NCBI GenBank assembly: GCA_963281155.1 | Contig: CAUJLY010000001.1 | Coordinates: 6,634,001 to 6,698,000 of the forward strand | Reading direction: 5' to 3' | From: Rhabditophanes sp. KR3021 | Lineage: Eukaryota; Nematoda; Chromadorea; Rhabditida; Alloionematidae | Length of the DNA: 64,000 bases | Part shown: in pieces, positions 1 through 15,500 of the stretch | Layout of the letters: each line of letters starts with the position of its first letter | Position numbering within the stretch: the stretch's first letter is position 1 | Translations under genes and position numbers: made by a program | Notes under the pieces: generated by a model | What the model saw: the letters and a program-made list of their open reading frames with translations, nothing else | Database searches by the model: none | What the model was told of the DNA's origin: nothing

Positions 1-385
1 TGTAATGAATTAAATTGAATGCGTATGAAGCAAGTTATGAATTTAATAAGCAGTTAAAATAAGGAAAAGGATCTGGGAAGTTCAAAAAACGAGAAAAGTC
101 ATTTTCGTTAAAGCAAAGTAGCGCCAAATAGACACATATCACACACACAACACACTACTCTCTCTACTACATACACCTACCACATTACTTTCTATGAACT
201 AGACAACGACACCACGACACCAATGCTGATTTTTGTGTTGTCAAGCCATATAAATAGTATGGCACAAACCACTTAATACACAAATAATTGCACCTAATAC
301 AGTCGATAAAGAGATTCAAATAAATAATAATAATTTATTGTAAAAAAGATGATAAAGTGCAACCAACGAGAAGTCGATGAAAAAT
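1..385. other. Gene-free left edge, low-complexity
   Basis: No open frame or RNA gene is recognisable. Positions 130-185 are a CA/CT-rich low-complexity stretch. The 3' part should be the 3' UTR of the SLC17-like gene read on the minus strand. Confidence 0.5.
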
Positions 386-2134
386 TTAAATTTTTTTGTT
401 GAGAACAACCATTTGAGCAGATTCACAAATTTTCATATCCATTTCTATGTCGTTTTTGTTTGGTTTGTTGTAGTTTTGTATTTTTGAGGTTCCGTAGTAG
501 AAGAAAAGAATTGAACTGGCTAGCCAGGAGGTTCCTAAGAGAATGAAAAATAAAGTATTTGAGTGGTTTTGGGATGTGGTGAAATATGTAATGAAATAAG
601 GAGCAAATATTCTTCCAATTACTCCGACAATTTTGTTAATTACTGATAGGAAGCCGATGTTCTTCGGACTGATACATAAGAAACTCGTTAAAAAGCCACA
701 CGATTGTAACTCAAATGCGGAAGTTGACAAAGAAACTAACAAAACTGTGACCAACGGAGTTGTACAACTCAAAAAATAAGGAATCAACAAACACCCAATA
801 CAGCCCAATATGCCCGAATTAAGTTGTGCTATCTTAATAGAACTAGTAATTGAAAACACTTCCTTCTTCAACAAAAATTGCTGTCCAAGTGAATAGACCA
901 ATTTGGCGACAGCTGAGACCAAGAAAATGATCGAAATATATATGCCAAGAGTATTAATTTGTAAAAACAAGTTATCCTTGAAAAATCCAGGTAAATAAAG
1001 TTGCGAAAAGACTGAGTAAACGTTGTAAAAAAATGTGCCGATTAGGATTGATATGAGGACTTTGGAATTACAGATTGCGGAGAAGGACATAGTTTCTTTT
1101 TGCTGCAATTAATTAGGTGAAAGGGATTAAATGAGAAGGAAAGTTACTTTTGAGTTGACGTTTGTTTTTACGTGTTTTTCAAGGTACAGTTTTTCGTGTT
1201 CATTCATTCTGAAATCCTGTTCTGGTTTATCGTGGATGAATATTAGGAATAGAAGGGTCCATAGAGCGAATACAGAGCCGGATATGTAGAAAACTCCTTC
1301 CCAACCGAATTGACTTGAACAAATGAATGCAGCCACGGGTGAACCAATGATTGGCGCTATCTGAAATCCTGTTGTGAATACCGATAATGCTACAGCTTTG
1401 TCTGATGTTGGAATCCAATTTGATATCATCTTACTGAAAGGAAAAATTGATTATCTTCTACAAAAGCAAACTGAATTTACAGACTTTACACTGGGCTGTA
1501 CCAATCCTTCTCCTGAAAAGCACGATGATAATGTTTATGTTTGGACAAATAAGGAATACAGAAAAATATTGTGTTTCGTTCTTACCGATGCCCATCAAAA
1601 CTCTACTTCCAAACACAATCAAGTACGAAGTCTCATTGGCTAAGAATGGGAAAATAAAGGAAGTAAACGTATACAGCAGACCGGCTGTTAATAAAAGTCT
1701 CTTTGGAGAATAGTGATCTGACAAATAGCCACCGGGCACAATAGAAATCAGAGACCCCCAGAACGTTCCAGCGAAGATGGTTGATTGGACTTTGCGACTC
1801 CACAAAAGTTTTCCATTATAAACTGTGTTGATTTGAGGAGCGGTGGATTGTGTGAAATTTACATTTGATATACACTCCTGGGGAGGTAGAATTCGTTCTA
1901 AAATAGATACATTTTTGAATTCTTCTATTGTGATTGCTGTTGAGTTGACCATAACAACCATGGCAACTCCAAGAGCTATTCTCGAAAACACTATTACAGT
2001 GACTAAACTCATCATAAAGAGAATAACATGAAATCGTCTTGATTTAAGGTTAAAGAAAGCTAAACGATACAATTTTAAGTTGTTAAGGGGTTAAATTTAC
2101 AATAATGGTTTGCTTCTTCAACTTCAACTTCCAT
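386..2134 (-). CDS. SLC17-type major facilitator (anion/phosphate cotransporter family)
   Basis: Five exons on the minus strand: 2101-2134, 1586-2059, 1481-1512, 1148-1429 and 386-1102, giving about 512 residues, the usual family length. The 41-nt first intron joins MEVEVEEANHYS to FFNLKSRRFHVILF. The N-terminal helix ends in an ARVNLSVAMV-like stretch (SRIALGVAMVVMVN), then comes a long extracellular loop with two Cys, then GSRVLMGIGEG, the family's helix 4 region. Hydrophobic segments continue through the large last exon. Known family role: proton- or sodium-coupled transport of organic anions, phosphate or glutamate across plasma or vesicle membranes. Substrate cannot be read from the sequence. 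The acceptor of exon 4 is CAGTAAG, because the earlier AG would give an immediate stop. Family assignment is firm, orthology is not. Confidence 0.85.
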
Positions 2135-3152
2135 TTTTAATTAGATGTATTGTAAATTAATAAAGTTGTTAAAATATAAAAATTGATTAAATAAGAATAT
2201 AATGAATCTGATCTTGTTTTAACCATCTTCCGCCTTTATGTACAATATGATTACAATTCTTTTATCAAGGTCATTAACGAATTAATCTTTTAAAATGATA
2301 CTAGCCATTATAGAAATTAATCTTTCTTTTGATGTGATTGTTATTCAATTTAGGGGATGTTTCAGTCTATATTATTGGTGAGAAGGAGTGAGATGATTAT
2401 TTTTTGGGATGTTACGATGTGAAAGTGTATGTGATAAATAGACAAATTTAAGCAGACCGGGCGTCGTTCCTTAGATAATTTTGATTATTAATCAGTTAAC
2501 TGGCGTGCTTTGTCAATTATTAATGAAGTGTACATGTGATTGATCAAACATATGTTTACGGAGTTCGTAATGTGTAAAAGAAATTAATAGATTATTTATG
2601 ATTTTGTTAGTATCTTTATTCATTTTCAATAAATAATTATTTTTTCAAGTAATAACCATATGAATAATTAAAATGTCACAATTGCAATTTCCTGAAACAA
2701 AGATGCAACATTTTCTCAGATCGTAAGATTGGTATGATTAAACTTTGATTTATCAATCAAGATGATTCATTAAAAGGATTATAAGGCACTCATATCACTT
2801 TCTGCCCAGACCCTTATTCATCCGATGAATTAAAGACTAAATGCAATATTAGCGTGCTTTTCGACTGTAACAGTTAGATATGAATATTGGATATCTTATA
2901 TTTATATTTCTTTAACTATTATACAGGTGTTACATTTCTATAATAACCCGTTTTGTCTTTACTTATCTTCTATATGTGATGACGGTTGCTGTCAAGTTGG
3001 TGGAACTGAGTTCCTCTATCTTGAAGAAACACAACAAAATTGTTCCACACTTAACCTTTTTGAGGACTATAAAACATATTCCCCGTCAAAATAAATCATA
3101 CCAATGCAAATAATGATAATTAAATAATTTTACTCAAAACATCTTTTATCAA
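2135..3152. other. Intergenic, 1.0 kb, no gene seen
   Basis: Upstream region of the SLC17-like gene and downstream region of the CUB/VWA-like gene. AT-rich and stop-rich in all frames. No repeat, RNA gene or motif was recognised. Confidence 0.5.
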
Positions 3153-4662
3153 TTAGTGACGATTAACAAGTTTAGAATGAACAGAAATATTACAATTGGC
3201 AAAAACAATATCAAAACCTTCATAAACTTTATTTGAATTTGTTTCAATAAGTATTTTAGCAAAGCTGGAATCCTCAATAGTTATATAAGATCCTCTGATT
3301 CTGTGGCCACTAAACAAACCCTTCAAAGTTTCTTTATCATCATAAATTTCAATAAAATCTTCCCTTGCTTCTAAATTAATTGAGTTAAAGATGATTATGA
3401 TAGGTTCGTCTGGTTTGATAACATTGCAATAGAACACTGCATTCATATTATTACAATAATGCTTTCCTGCATCGTCTTCGGCTGGAAACAAAACTCTTGG
3501 CAAACCACTTTGAATGGAATCGGCAAGAATGGTCTCGAAATTGCATAATTTCAATGAGTTAAGCAAGACATTTTCAATAAAATCTTGATTATTAACATAA
3601 TCATACAAGACAATCAGATTTGAGTTAGTTCCGGAATAAAGCATTGGTAAGGTTTCAAAACTCTTGGCTGCTTTTAACAATGGATTAATGTTTATCAAGA
3701 TAGGGTGAATGTCGTTTTCTTCAAAATACAAATTTGTAATGCCTGTGTTGTCATTCAAATCAAATTTTTGTTCCCTATGAAATGTCAATTTAATAGTATT
3801 TACACAAAACTTACGTATTGTCAGTTACAAAAAGAGCTACTCTTTGAACGAGTGGCCGTTCCAGTTTAGCTTCAGCAAAACTACTATTCAAAAGCTTGCC
3901 AAAATTACTATTTGAAATTGAAACACCCGATGATCCTAATGACTTTGGCAAGTTCTTAGCCATCGTTATAAGGAAATCTTTATCATTATCCCAACCGTAT
4001 GAATTAGAGGATCTTGAAGTCAACAAAAACAAATTTACACGAGCATTACCCTGATCGGATCTAATATCCAGACTTGTAATAAGATCTATAGCAACTTGGG
4101 ATAATAAAACATGATTTTGGGAAGACAAATCCAATATAATTGCAATATCTCCCTCAAAGTTAACAGATTTCGAATCTTCAATTAACTTAGTAGGTTTCAC
4201 AAATCTTTTCTCTACGACTTTAGCTGTAAATAAGAAAGCCGGAACATCCTTTTCCTTTGGATCAACTTTATAAACTAATATCAATTCTTTTCCAGCTGAG
4301 GGTAAAATTTCAAAAGAGTAATCCGTCTTATTTTCTGTTCCGGTGAATACATAATAAGGCTTGTCAGTAATAGTGTCGTATAATTCAACGGTTGACTTGG
4401 TTTTGAAGAATGATTCGTCATATAAGAAAGAACCACCTATTCCATAGTCATTGGAGATACCGGTATCTAATTTGAATGTATAAGTGCAGGAAACAGGATT
4501 GCATTGAATTGTTCGGTCAAGAGGATATTGTAAAACTTCATTAGATGCATTTAGGGCTTTCAAAGTAGCTTCATAGGGTTTTGAACAAACGCAGACGCTT
4601 TCAATCAAAATCGGCAGACCTAAAATAGCAAAAAGAAGAATAGAATGTTTTGGCATAATCAA
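3153..4662 (-). CDS. Secreted CUB-like / VWA-like protein
   Basis: Two exons (3815-4662, 3153-3774) separated by a 40-nt intron, about 489 residues. The N terminus (residues 1-22) is a signal peptide ending near LPILIES. Three regions follow. The first is Cys-containing, with the pattern of nematode CUB-like domains. The second (residues about 165-330) resembles a von Willebrand A fold (GDIAIILDLSSQ, then RVALFVTDNT). The third is a C-terminal CUB-like domain (residues about 370-480) with two Cys pairs. Nematodes carry many lineage-specific secreted CUB-like proteins, several induced by infection. That role here is inference from the family. A second in-frame ATG lies two codons inside. Confidence 0.7.
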
Positions 4663-4883
4663 AATGTGATAAATGAACGTTCTTTATTAATAAGTATCAA
4701 CAACCTTCTTAAGATAAAATCTTGATCTTAACTTTTTAACAAACAGTTAATCAACAAAAAGATCAACAAAAAAGATGTTTATAGAATTGTTTATTTCGCT
4801 TATACAAACGTTCATCAAAATCATCGTTTCCTATAAATATACTATTAAAAAGAAGAACCTCCATCTACCATATTAATTCGTAT

Positions 4884-5952
4884 TTAATATAATTCAGTAG
4901 GAACTTGGTGATCTCCTTGCTGCAAAAATTGCCAAGCCAATGGTCCAGTTTGAAAGCCAGCAACCTTTGGATGTGAAACTCTGCCTTGAAGGCCATCTCT
5001 ACTCCATCTTTGGTATTGCCAGAACGTTCCTAATATGGTTGAAATGATGGCAACAGTCAGACCAAGTGAGAAGTTTCCTTTCATTGTACCGACTACTGAA
5101 CCAACTGCCCCTGAAGCATACAAGTGATTGATACAGTCGTCACGGTTTCTGATGGAAGCAGACGCGGAAAGAGCAACTCCCCAGGTGAAGGCAACTGCCA
5201 TTGGGACTGGGGCATTCTTAAGGTATTGTTTGATGAATGTTCTGGCAGTCAAATTGTCAACTTTGACTGTTTCAAAAGCTTTGATTTGACCCATGGTGTA
5301 TGGCCCCAAGAATATAGCTGCATACTTCAAACCTACGAGTCCTTTTTCAAATGTTCCTTCATTCAGAGGTTTGTTGAAAAAACGAGGTCCTAAATGATGC
5401 CAGGAATTTGGGAAAAATGGAATTCTTCCTAACATGTCCTTCTTAACAGATTGGAAAGACTCGAAAGTTGGATTGACAGCAAAACCAGGATGTTCCTTAG
5501 ACAAATTAAACTTAGCAGCAATATTCTTGAATTGGGCTGAAGATTTGAAGACGTTGTCTTGGAATTCTCCCAAATCTCCTGGAGTATCTCCCTTGATGGA
5601 AACATTTTTATTGTACTGACTGTCTAGCCCAAGTGGGCCGGCATTTGAAGTCCCATCAGCGACCTTGGCATCGAACCTTTAAATAAATTAATAAATTGGT
5701 TAGGCAAAATAAACAGACCAAGTACTGTCCTCTTCCTTAAACTTTGGTCGTTGGATTTTAAATTCTCCTTTTGGAGTTTCACTTTTATAGCCAGCCTCGG
5801 TCCACCATTCAGTTCTTCCTTTACTAAAAACAAATTTAAAATTAACCAGATCAAAGCAAAACTCACTATTCGGTTCCAGTATATAGGCCGACCCATGGTG
5901 GTCGCTGAACCCTATATTCAGCCCTCATCTCAGCATGATCACCTCCAGTCAT
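4884..5952 (-). CDS. NADH dehydrogenase (complex I) subunit NDUFA11-like, Tim17 family
   Basis: Three exons (5867-5952, 5719-5823, 4884-5676), about 327 residues, all phases agree. The C-terminal half has Tim17/NDUFA11-like membrane segments: GLKYAAIFLGP, then VAFTWGVALSASASIRNRDD, then a Gly-rich helix. The RNRDD with following NH..SGAVGS matches the REKPDDPLN..GG segment of NDUFA11. The first 150 residues are a Trp/Gly/Lys-rich extension not found in the 141-residue mammalian protein. Role from family: accessory membrane subunit of mitochondrial complex I. The long N-terminal extension is the odd point. An alternative is another Tim17-family member, but the charge pattern fits NDUFA11 best. 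Confidence 0.72.
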
Positions 5953-8090
<2,138 letters not shown>

Positions 8091-8638
8091 GGTGTATATG
8101 AAGAGGGTGTCTCCTTGTATCATTATCCACCAAATGAGCTAATTATTAATCTTTATTTTCTTTGAATTTATGTATGCTACTAAAAATCTGTTACCAACAA
8201 AAACCACATAATATATATCACTAACAATCTTTTTAAACACAAAGAGAAAGATGCCCTATTATAAATTTAGTTGATATTGACTTTCTTTAATTTATACATT
8301 AATTTATAATTATTGTTTTTTCCTTTTATAATTATTTGATATGATAAAATAAAGTGCTGATATATAAATACTAAATTGATGTACAAGAAATTTGCTGGTG
8401 ATTTATACTCTTTTATTCACTATATACTGATTCATAAGTTTGATTGATGAGTAGAAATGATTAATAATGTTTTGTAAGTAATCAACTGATTCATAACTTT
8501 GTTTATTTATCTTTAAGTTCGAATCAAGTAATAGTGATAATATTAATAATTTATTTATCAGTTATGTACTGGTCCATAATTTTTATTTGTTTTTTAAAGC
8601 TCTAGTCAAGTAATAATAATAAAGGTAATATTAATAAG
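8091..8638. repeat. Convergent intergenic with degenerate tandem repeat
   Basis: This is the 3' end of cdc-42 meeting the 3' end of the MAGUK gene. Positions about 8425-8635 hold three degenerate copies of a block of roughly 60-85 nt that starts ACTGATTCATAA or ACTGGTCCATAA and later has TCAAGTAATA and ATATTAATAA. Confidence 0.45.
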
Positions 8639-11600
8639 TTAAATAGGTATCTTCCCTTCTTCGAAAAAAGAAGTGATTCTACCTCGGCCGTTGACTTGAC
8701 CTCCCTTGAATGAATTGACTTTATCGGTTAACCACGAGTTAGAAACCCACTGCGGCTCAGTGTCTAATTTGGTGATCATTTCTTTGAGTTCAGACAAACT
8801 TCTCTGGTACTCGATGTTCACGATGATGTGATCAAACATGTGACCATAGCATTGTTCCATCCGTTTGCCTTCATTTAGAATTTGCTTTAGCTCTTCATCC
8901 TTTACACCATACATGCCAAGCATTTCTTTTTGTCTTTTTAATTGCATTAAGGCAGGTGGTGCTATAAAGACTACATAAGGCATCAAATCAGATTTTCTTA
9001 ATTGCGCCAAACTTTCAGGTCTTAAAGTCAACAGGCACGTCTTTGATTGTTGAACAACATTTTGCACAGCCGTCACACTAGTTCCGTAAAAGAACTTTTG
9101 AAATTCTCCATACTCCACAAACATCCCATTTTTCGAATCTTCCAGAAACTTTTGTTTGCTAGTAAAATGAAAATCCAACCCATCTCTTTCATTTCCCTTC
9201 TGCGGTCTAGTAGTATGAGGTACCGCTGATCCATATCTATTCTTGTCACTTTCAATCAACTTCTGCCTCAATTCGAGACAACCCACCCCTTCGGGACCTA
9301 TCAGCACAACTGGTCTTTTTCTCCCTGATCTTGATAAATACAAACAAACATCCTCGTAAGTCAATACTTCTTCTTCTGAACATTCCTCATCCTGAATAGT
9401 CACCATATTAACTCCCTTCTTTTTCTTCTTCAAAGTTGGACCTTCTTTTTTGTTATGACAACCAAAAATTCCTTTACTCCTTCCTCTTTGATCGTCATTG
9501 ACAGCTTTTCTATCAACTTCGCGATTGTATAATTCCACTTGCTTTTGGAAGGAGCTTGAAGGAATAAGGCCTGCTAATTGTTGATTCGTGTCCTAGAAAT
9601 GCAAGTTAATAAATTGACGTTAAGAATGATACGTTAGCAATAAAAATGATTCATTAGCAATAAAAATGATTCATTAACAATAAAAATGATGCATTAGCAA
9701 TAAAAATATTAACCTAAGGATAAACATATTAAACTAAGAATAAAAATATCAAACTAAGAATAAAAAGATATAACTTTTACTTACACCAACACTATTCTTA
9801 TCTCTTCCCCGACTAGTAAAATCATCCTCGCGGTATGCCTGCCACCAGTTCTCATCCTTCTTCGAAATCACATGCAAAATATCTCCCCTCTGAAACTTCA
9901 AAGCCAACTCTCTACATGGCACAAAATAGTCATCTTCCGGATCATAATCAAAGAGTGCCCTAATATGGTGGATGACTGGCGCTGGAGCCTTTGTTCTCAA
10001 AACATTCTGAACTGAACCATCTGATGAGAAAGAACCATCTTTGGAATGATTTTGATGAGACAAATTTCTTGAAGGTGAGGGTAAGATAATGAATATAATA
10101 TCTCCATGGCATCTCCTTAGCATATCGGAAACTTCATTTACTGATTGCCCTCGCAAGTCACGCCCATTCACTTCAATTAATTCATCGCCTTCGACGAGTG
10201 ATTTTGTCTTTTCACAGATACCTCCTTGGATGATGCGGCCTATTAAGACACGATTGCCTTCATTTTTGACAGTTGCTCCTAGGTATGAATCATCTTCGGG
10301 TTTGAATATTTTGACAACCATTAAATTACTTTCTCCCTTTTCGGTTGATACGATGGATGAGATTGTTCCGACGTGGGCTGCAAAGTCTTTCTTTGGGCTA
10401 TCAGTGTCATCATGTAAATCAGACAATGACTGTCTTGGAGTTGAAGAAGTAGGAGAATAACATTTATTAGAATATCCAAAATGACATTCTTTTTCCTCGA
10501 CCAATACGCAATGTTTGTCAAAGTCTGCTGCCAAACCATTGGAGGTATTTTTCAATGCTTGGAGTTTTTTAGAAGCACGTAGACTAGTCCGGAAAAAGTT
10601 TTCTTGTTGCTCCTTTTTGATGGTCGACTCCTGTCTTCGTCTTAAATCATCTTGATACTCCTTCACACGATCCCATTGTCCTGGTGAAATAGGTGGGAGT
10701 GAATTTGACATGCTAGGAGATGAAGTTTCTGTTCTTTCGGAAGGAGTTCTGTCTTCGATAAATAATGTAGAGGCAACTGGAAATATGCCAACTTTATAGT
10801 TTTGAATTAAATATATGCGAATTTTATAGTTTTGAACTAAATTTATACGAAGTTTTCAGTTTCGAAATAAAAATATACAAGTATTAGTTTTGAATTAAAA
10901 AATGATTGCCTTATTTGACTTAAAAAATGAATATCTTGTACTTAGATAAGAACCATAGGGACTAATAATATTTATTCAAATGAATAATGATAAATGATTG
11001 ACTAGCAACGATCTTTGTCTTGTTACCAAATCTATTTGATCTGACTAATGCATCACTTCTCTATAAACCTAACACCAACGAGAAACAAAAGTTGTGCCAG
11101 CATTTAGCATGATCAGGTCAAAACAAACTCCTGCTCACATCGATTAACTGAACACTAACACACACCTTTAAAGGTCTAAAAGACTATGTAGCTGGTACGT
11201 CAGTACCCTTTTAATAATACAAATAGTTAAATAAAGAGAGACTAAAAAATAGTAAAGGACTTTGCGCGGAAGATATTTAATTGGGGTTGACCTTAATCAG
11301 TGGTAAATTTTGTGTTGTTTTTTCAAAAAGATTAGAGTGGCATCAAATTAAAAATAATTATAAATTGAAACTAGTTATTTACCTTGTGATTCAGTCGTTG
11401 CCAAAGGAACACGCTTCATGGACAATTTTCTTCTGATTCGTAGTTGGATTATGCAGGAGTCGATGCTCTGCAAAAAAATGATTGAGATAAGAAATAAATA
11501 TAAAAATAAAATAAATTTAGATACCTCTTCAAGTGTAACACTATCAATCAACTCATGTGCCGGAATTACATATTCAAGTTCTTTTTGAGTGGGAAAAAAT

Positions 11601-12579
11601 TCCGAACTGGACATATTATATCTCTTTTAAGTAACACACCTTTATGTCGTTGAAGTATGTATAGTGATAACAAAACAACTTTTGTTTAAATAAATATAAA
11701 CTCTACTGGAAGAAGATGATGTCGAGTGTTGTTAGAGGAATGATAGTATAGGTACAACAACCAAAATAGGTAACAGTTAAAAAGGTAGTTTATCCTTTGT
11801 TTGAGGGTTGTGATGGTGACGATTGTTCGAGTATTTTTGAACAAGGTAATAGAAGAGGATATAAATGATGGTGTAAAAAGGTTGTTTTGTGACTAGTAAT
11901 GCTATAACTCACTACAGAAGAAGGCCAATTATGAAATATATTGGAATGATCTAGTTAATGGAATATGAATAATCCTTTTTTGGGTGGTAATGCGATATAG
12001 TTACTAACTTTAAAGAGGCAATTTTGAACAAGTTTTTTTAAACTTACGTCTCTAATTAAGTCAATCGTTTCATAGTAGCCTAAAGAAGTAACAGGAATAC
12101 TGTTTACTTCTATTATTTCGTCTGAAGTGATAAGATTTGCTCTAGCTGCGGGGGATTCTAAGTAAATAAATATGTAAAAACGAACATTTCAAAGTCCTAC
12201 CTTCTGTAATTTCCTCTATATAAGGCAAATCATCATCATTTTGACCAATTGAAAAGCCCACGTTCTCAGATGGACTTCTTAATTGTATCACGGCTATAAA
12301 CTCTTCATACGTATACACACTCTAAAAATGGTGAATAATTTGATTAATTAAACCATTTTGCAAACGTACATTTCTAATTTGATTGTATTTGATTAAATCC
12401 TCGTTTTCAGTAAAAGTATAATTTGAAAAATTTGAATCTTCCCTCACAACTTCTGGTATACTCCTATCATAGTCAAGTTCAGAAGTATCATAGTAATGTA
12501 ATGTAGACTTGTCAATGGAAGTTATCGAAGTTGGTATTTGAGGTTGCTGCGAATTATAGGCTGTAAAAGCTGAATACAT
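8639..12579 (-). CDS. PALS1/MPP5/Stardust-type MAGUK (MAGU-2-like)
   Basis: Long form: six exons (12370-12579, 12201-12321, 12048-12157, 11383-11467, 9785-10776, 8639-9592), 823 residues, all phases agree. Domains in order: a PDZ (about residues 72-155, GFSIG, SPAARANLI); an ECR1-like PAR-6-binding helix with QDDLRRRQES; a second PDZ (YLGATVKNEGNRV, GGICEKTKSLVEGDELIEVNG); SH3 (ALFDYDPEDD, DENWWQAYRED); a charged Hook; an inactive guanylate-kinase domain (VVLIGPEGVG, SAVPHTTRPQKG) ending KLDTEPQWV. The last three closely match PALS1. No L27 pair is visible between ECR1 and the PDZ, unlike PALS1. Role from family: apical scaffold binding Crumbs tails and PAR-6. Upstream of the first ATG is a TTTTTTCAG acceptor, so a further 5' exon or trans-splicing is likely. 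Confidence 0.88.
9593..9784. repeat. Intronic minisatellite in the MAGUK gene
   Basis: About five copies of a 20-nt unit resembling AATGATTCATTAGCAATAAA are followed by about four copies of a related unit resembling AAACTAAGAATAAAAATATC. Together they fill nearly the whole 192-nt intron. Confidence 0.8.
10785..10915. repeat. Degenerate AT-rich intronic repeat
   Basis: Three to four imperfect copies of a unit of about 40 nt centred on TATAGTTTTGAAYTAAAT, in the 606-nt intron 5' to the second PDZ exon. Confidence 0.5.
11525..11614 (-). promoter_or_regulatory. Probable alternative first exon of the MAGUK gene
   Basis: A 30-codon open exon beginning ATG (MSSSEFFPTQKELEY) ends in a consensus GTATCT donor at phase 0. 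It can splice to exon 11383-11467, the same acceptor used by the upstream PDZ exon. It has no in-frame 3' splice site at phase 0, so it behaves as a first exon. The resulting 706-residue form would lack the N-terminal PDZ. This implies a second promoter in 11615-12047. Confidence 0.55.
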
Positions 12580-12599
12580 ACTATCTGAAAAAATTTAAT

Positions 12600-15500
12600 A
12601 AGACAGATAAAAGTTGTGATATATAGAATTAAGATAATAAATTAAATAATATCAAATATTATTCCCATAATTAGGTCATAACAAGGGTTTTGGAAAGTTA
12701 ATCCATTTAAAACAAAAGTAATGATGTACTATTTTGTGAATATCAATAATTCACCCTGAGTATGTATATCAAATTAATTACCAAAAGGTGTCAATGGTAA
12801 GGCACACCATTATTATTATTTAAGAATGGACAACACTCATAATTAACCTTGAGTTCATATTATTTGCAAAAAATAGATAGCATTTTTAAAGAAACAAATA
12901 ATTATCTGTATACAAATATATAATCTATCTTAGTAGAAGTGTAAGTATTTCTAATATAATAATCCTGATAATAATCTTATTATGAACTTTAATTATATGT
13001 AACAAAAGTTGTTACTAATAACATTTTTAATACAAAGCAAGGACATGCATATTATAAAAATACTAGATTTGTTCGTTCAGATTAAAAAAGATTTGGGAAT
13101 AAGATTAATTTGAGAAATGATATGGTACATGTGGTTCTAAATAAGTTTGCTTTTTAGGTGAATTTTACAAATTTGATATCATTTGAATTTATAAATTTTG
13201 GGTAAAAAACAAATTACTAATAATTGTAAGTGTACTCAAGAAAACAAGTAATGTCTTGGTTTTGCTGAAGAAATGATAAAGTGCATACCATTATTATAGC
13301 ATCATTATGTCAGACAAATATGATTTTTGAGAGCGTTTGTTTTTTAGGTGATGGTTTGAGGTAACAATTTGTGAATAAAGACAATTAAAGTCTTTTATAA
13401 ACAATAAAAATGTATTAATAATACGAATTTCTACAATAATTGTGTAGTCTATAATAAATTTGTCTTCTTTTCAGTTAATATAAAACAATAGCAATGATAA
13501 AGATATAAATATCTAAATCAAAATAAATGAAAAGGACAATTGACATAAAGCTTACGAAATAATATCTTTGATTGTTGTCTGTATACAATTAAAGAGGTAA
13601 TTAAAATTTAAAATCACATATATTTTGACAACATAGCCATGACTTGCCTGTCATAATTTGTTCAAAAATGATTTTAACCACTACTTCGTTTAGAATGTGT
13701 TCACAATGAAAAAATTTTCAAAATATAGAAAGATTTAGTGAAAATATACCAATTTTTATTTGAAAAGATTTGACTCAAGATAGAAAAGGAATTTACGGGA
13801 CCTCTAATAGCTTTTTTGTATCAAACATTGAGTCATTATGGTTGTTGACTTACTAAATATAGTAATATTATTAACACAAAAACAAACTTTTTCAATAGGT
13901 ATCTAAGAAACGTACACTTTTTTGATACAACTTGATGTTGATATTTTACAAAAGCCGCTGCTGCCCATTTCATAACAAAGGAGTGTGTACCTTAACAATA
14001 AAGTCAAAAATGTATAACTTTTAGAAAGATGACTATATTACTGCTACAATATTTATGTACAAAGGACACGCAAAAACTTTTTTGATTTCTTGATGTTATC
14101 AAATGTCTATGATTATTGTAATATTTTCGATGTTAGAAGGTTTTAGGAGGTAGAATAGACATATTTTTATAAATTGACTTAGGTATTAGATTTCATTTAA
14201 TTGTGTATGTGAAGAAGAATTTATTATCCAAACATAAATAATCATCAAATTATTATAATTGAGTTTGCCTAAAAAACCTTTTCTAAAATACCAATTAAAA
14301 ACTTCGATGTGTGGAAATAGACATTACATCATGTCATTCATGTGAATAATTTTATTGCCGTCAAAAAAGATCTTTTACAAGACAGAAAGAAAAATGATCT
14401 GACATATCAATGCCGCAATTCAAATAAGATTAATGGTCTGACTTGGTGTGATTGTTTATTTGTCTTTTTCTGTTCTATAAAAAGTTAATACATGTATTGG
14501 TTGTCAAAATTACAACTGTATTTCTTTGTTCACCATCAAAGTAAGTTCTTTTTTGTGATTAAGATAAATTGGATATTTACCGCACATTTTCTCACCATCT
14601 TACAATTTACCCCCGTTTAATTTAAGTATTGTTAATGTGTTTTTGGTATTTTTTAAACTTATTGTACTTTTTTACAATTCTTTTGATTGTTAAAGACTTG
14701 ATATTTCGAAGCTGTTAATAACATATTGTGGACATAAGATCAACTTTCAAAAAAGAGTATGCATATTTTTACTACTTTAAGAAGAATTCCTTTTAAAAGT
14801 AAGTATTTATAAGTACACAATTAGATAGAATAAACTGCCAATGATTCATAAGCAAGTAATAAAAAAAGACTAACGTTGATTTTGAATAAAGAAGAATGCT
14901 CATAAACATTTAAAGTTATTTATATTATACTTAGACATTCTGCCTATCTACCATAAATATATCAAATGGCAAGGAACAAAAAGTAGAGAAATCACAGCAA
15001 ACTTAAGCAAATCATTGTGTGAATGGCATTGAACTGGTGGCGTTCGATTTGAGCATCATTTTATTCGTCCAACAAGAGGCCATAGGCTCACTCCTGTTTA
15101 TAATCAATTTAAGATCTATTTTGTAGACTTGTGTTCCCATAAAATAAATTTATATTTTCTAAAATAAATCAAAACTTCTTCCCTACATCAACTCAATTAA
15201 AAAGGTAATCAAATCACCACCACCACATATTTATACATAAACATTTATACCTGCATACACACCCAAAACTACTAACTTCCACAACTTTTTATACCATAAT
15301 AAGATAATATAATAATATAAAGTTTGCGCAAAGTGATTTAATGAATCAAAATGTGTATATATTAAAAGATGCATAAACTTCATGATAATATAAATTTAAA
15401 AACAGCCCCCATCTTCATCAATATTTCAATCAACCTTCTATTATCTTGAAGATGTCATTATTGTTAATATTTTAAATTATCTACAGACTTGTGGTGTTCT

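Noticed and set aside
1374..1713. Plus-strand frames overlapping the SLC17-like gene
   Set aside because: They are shadows of minus-strand exons and show no family features; the minus frame has matching splice sites and transporter motifs.
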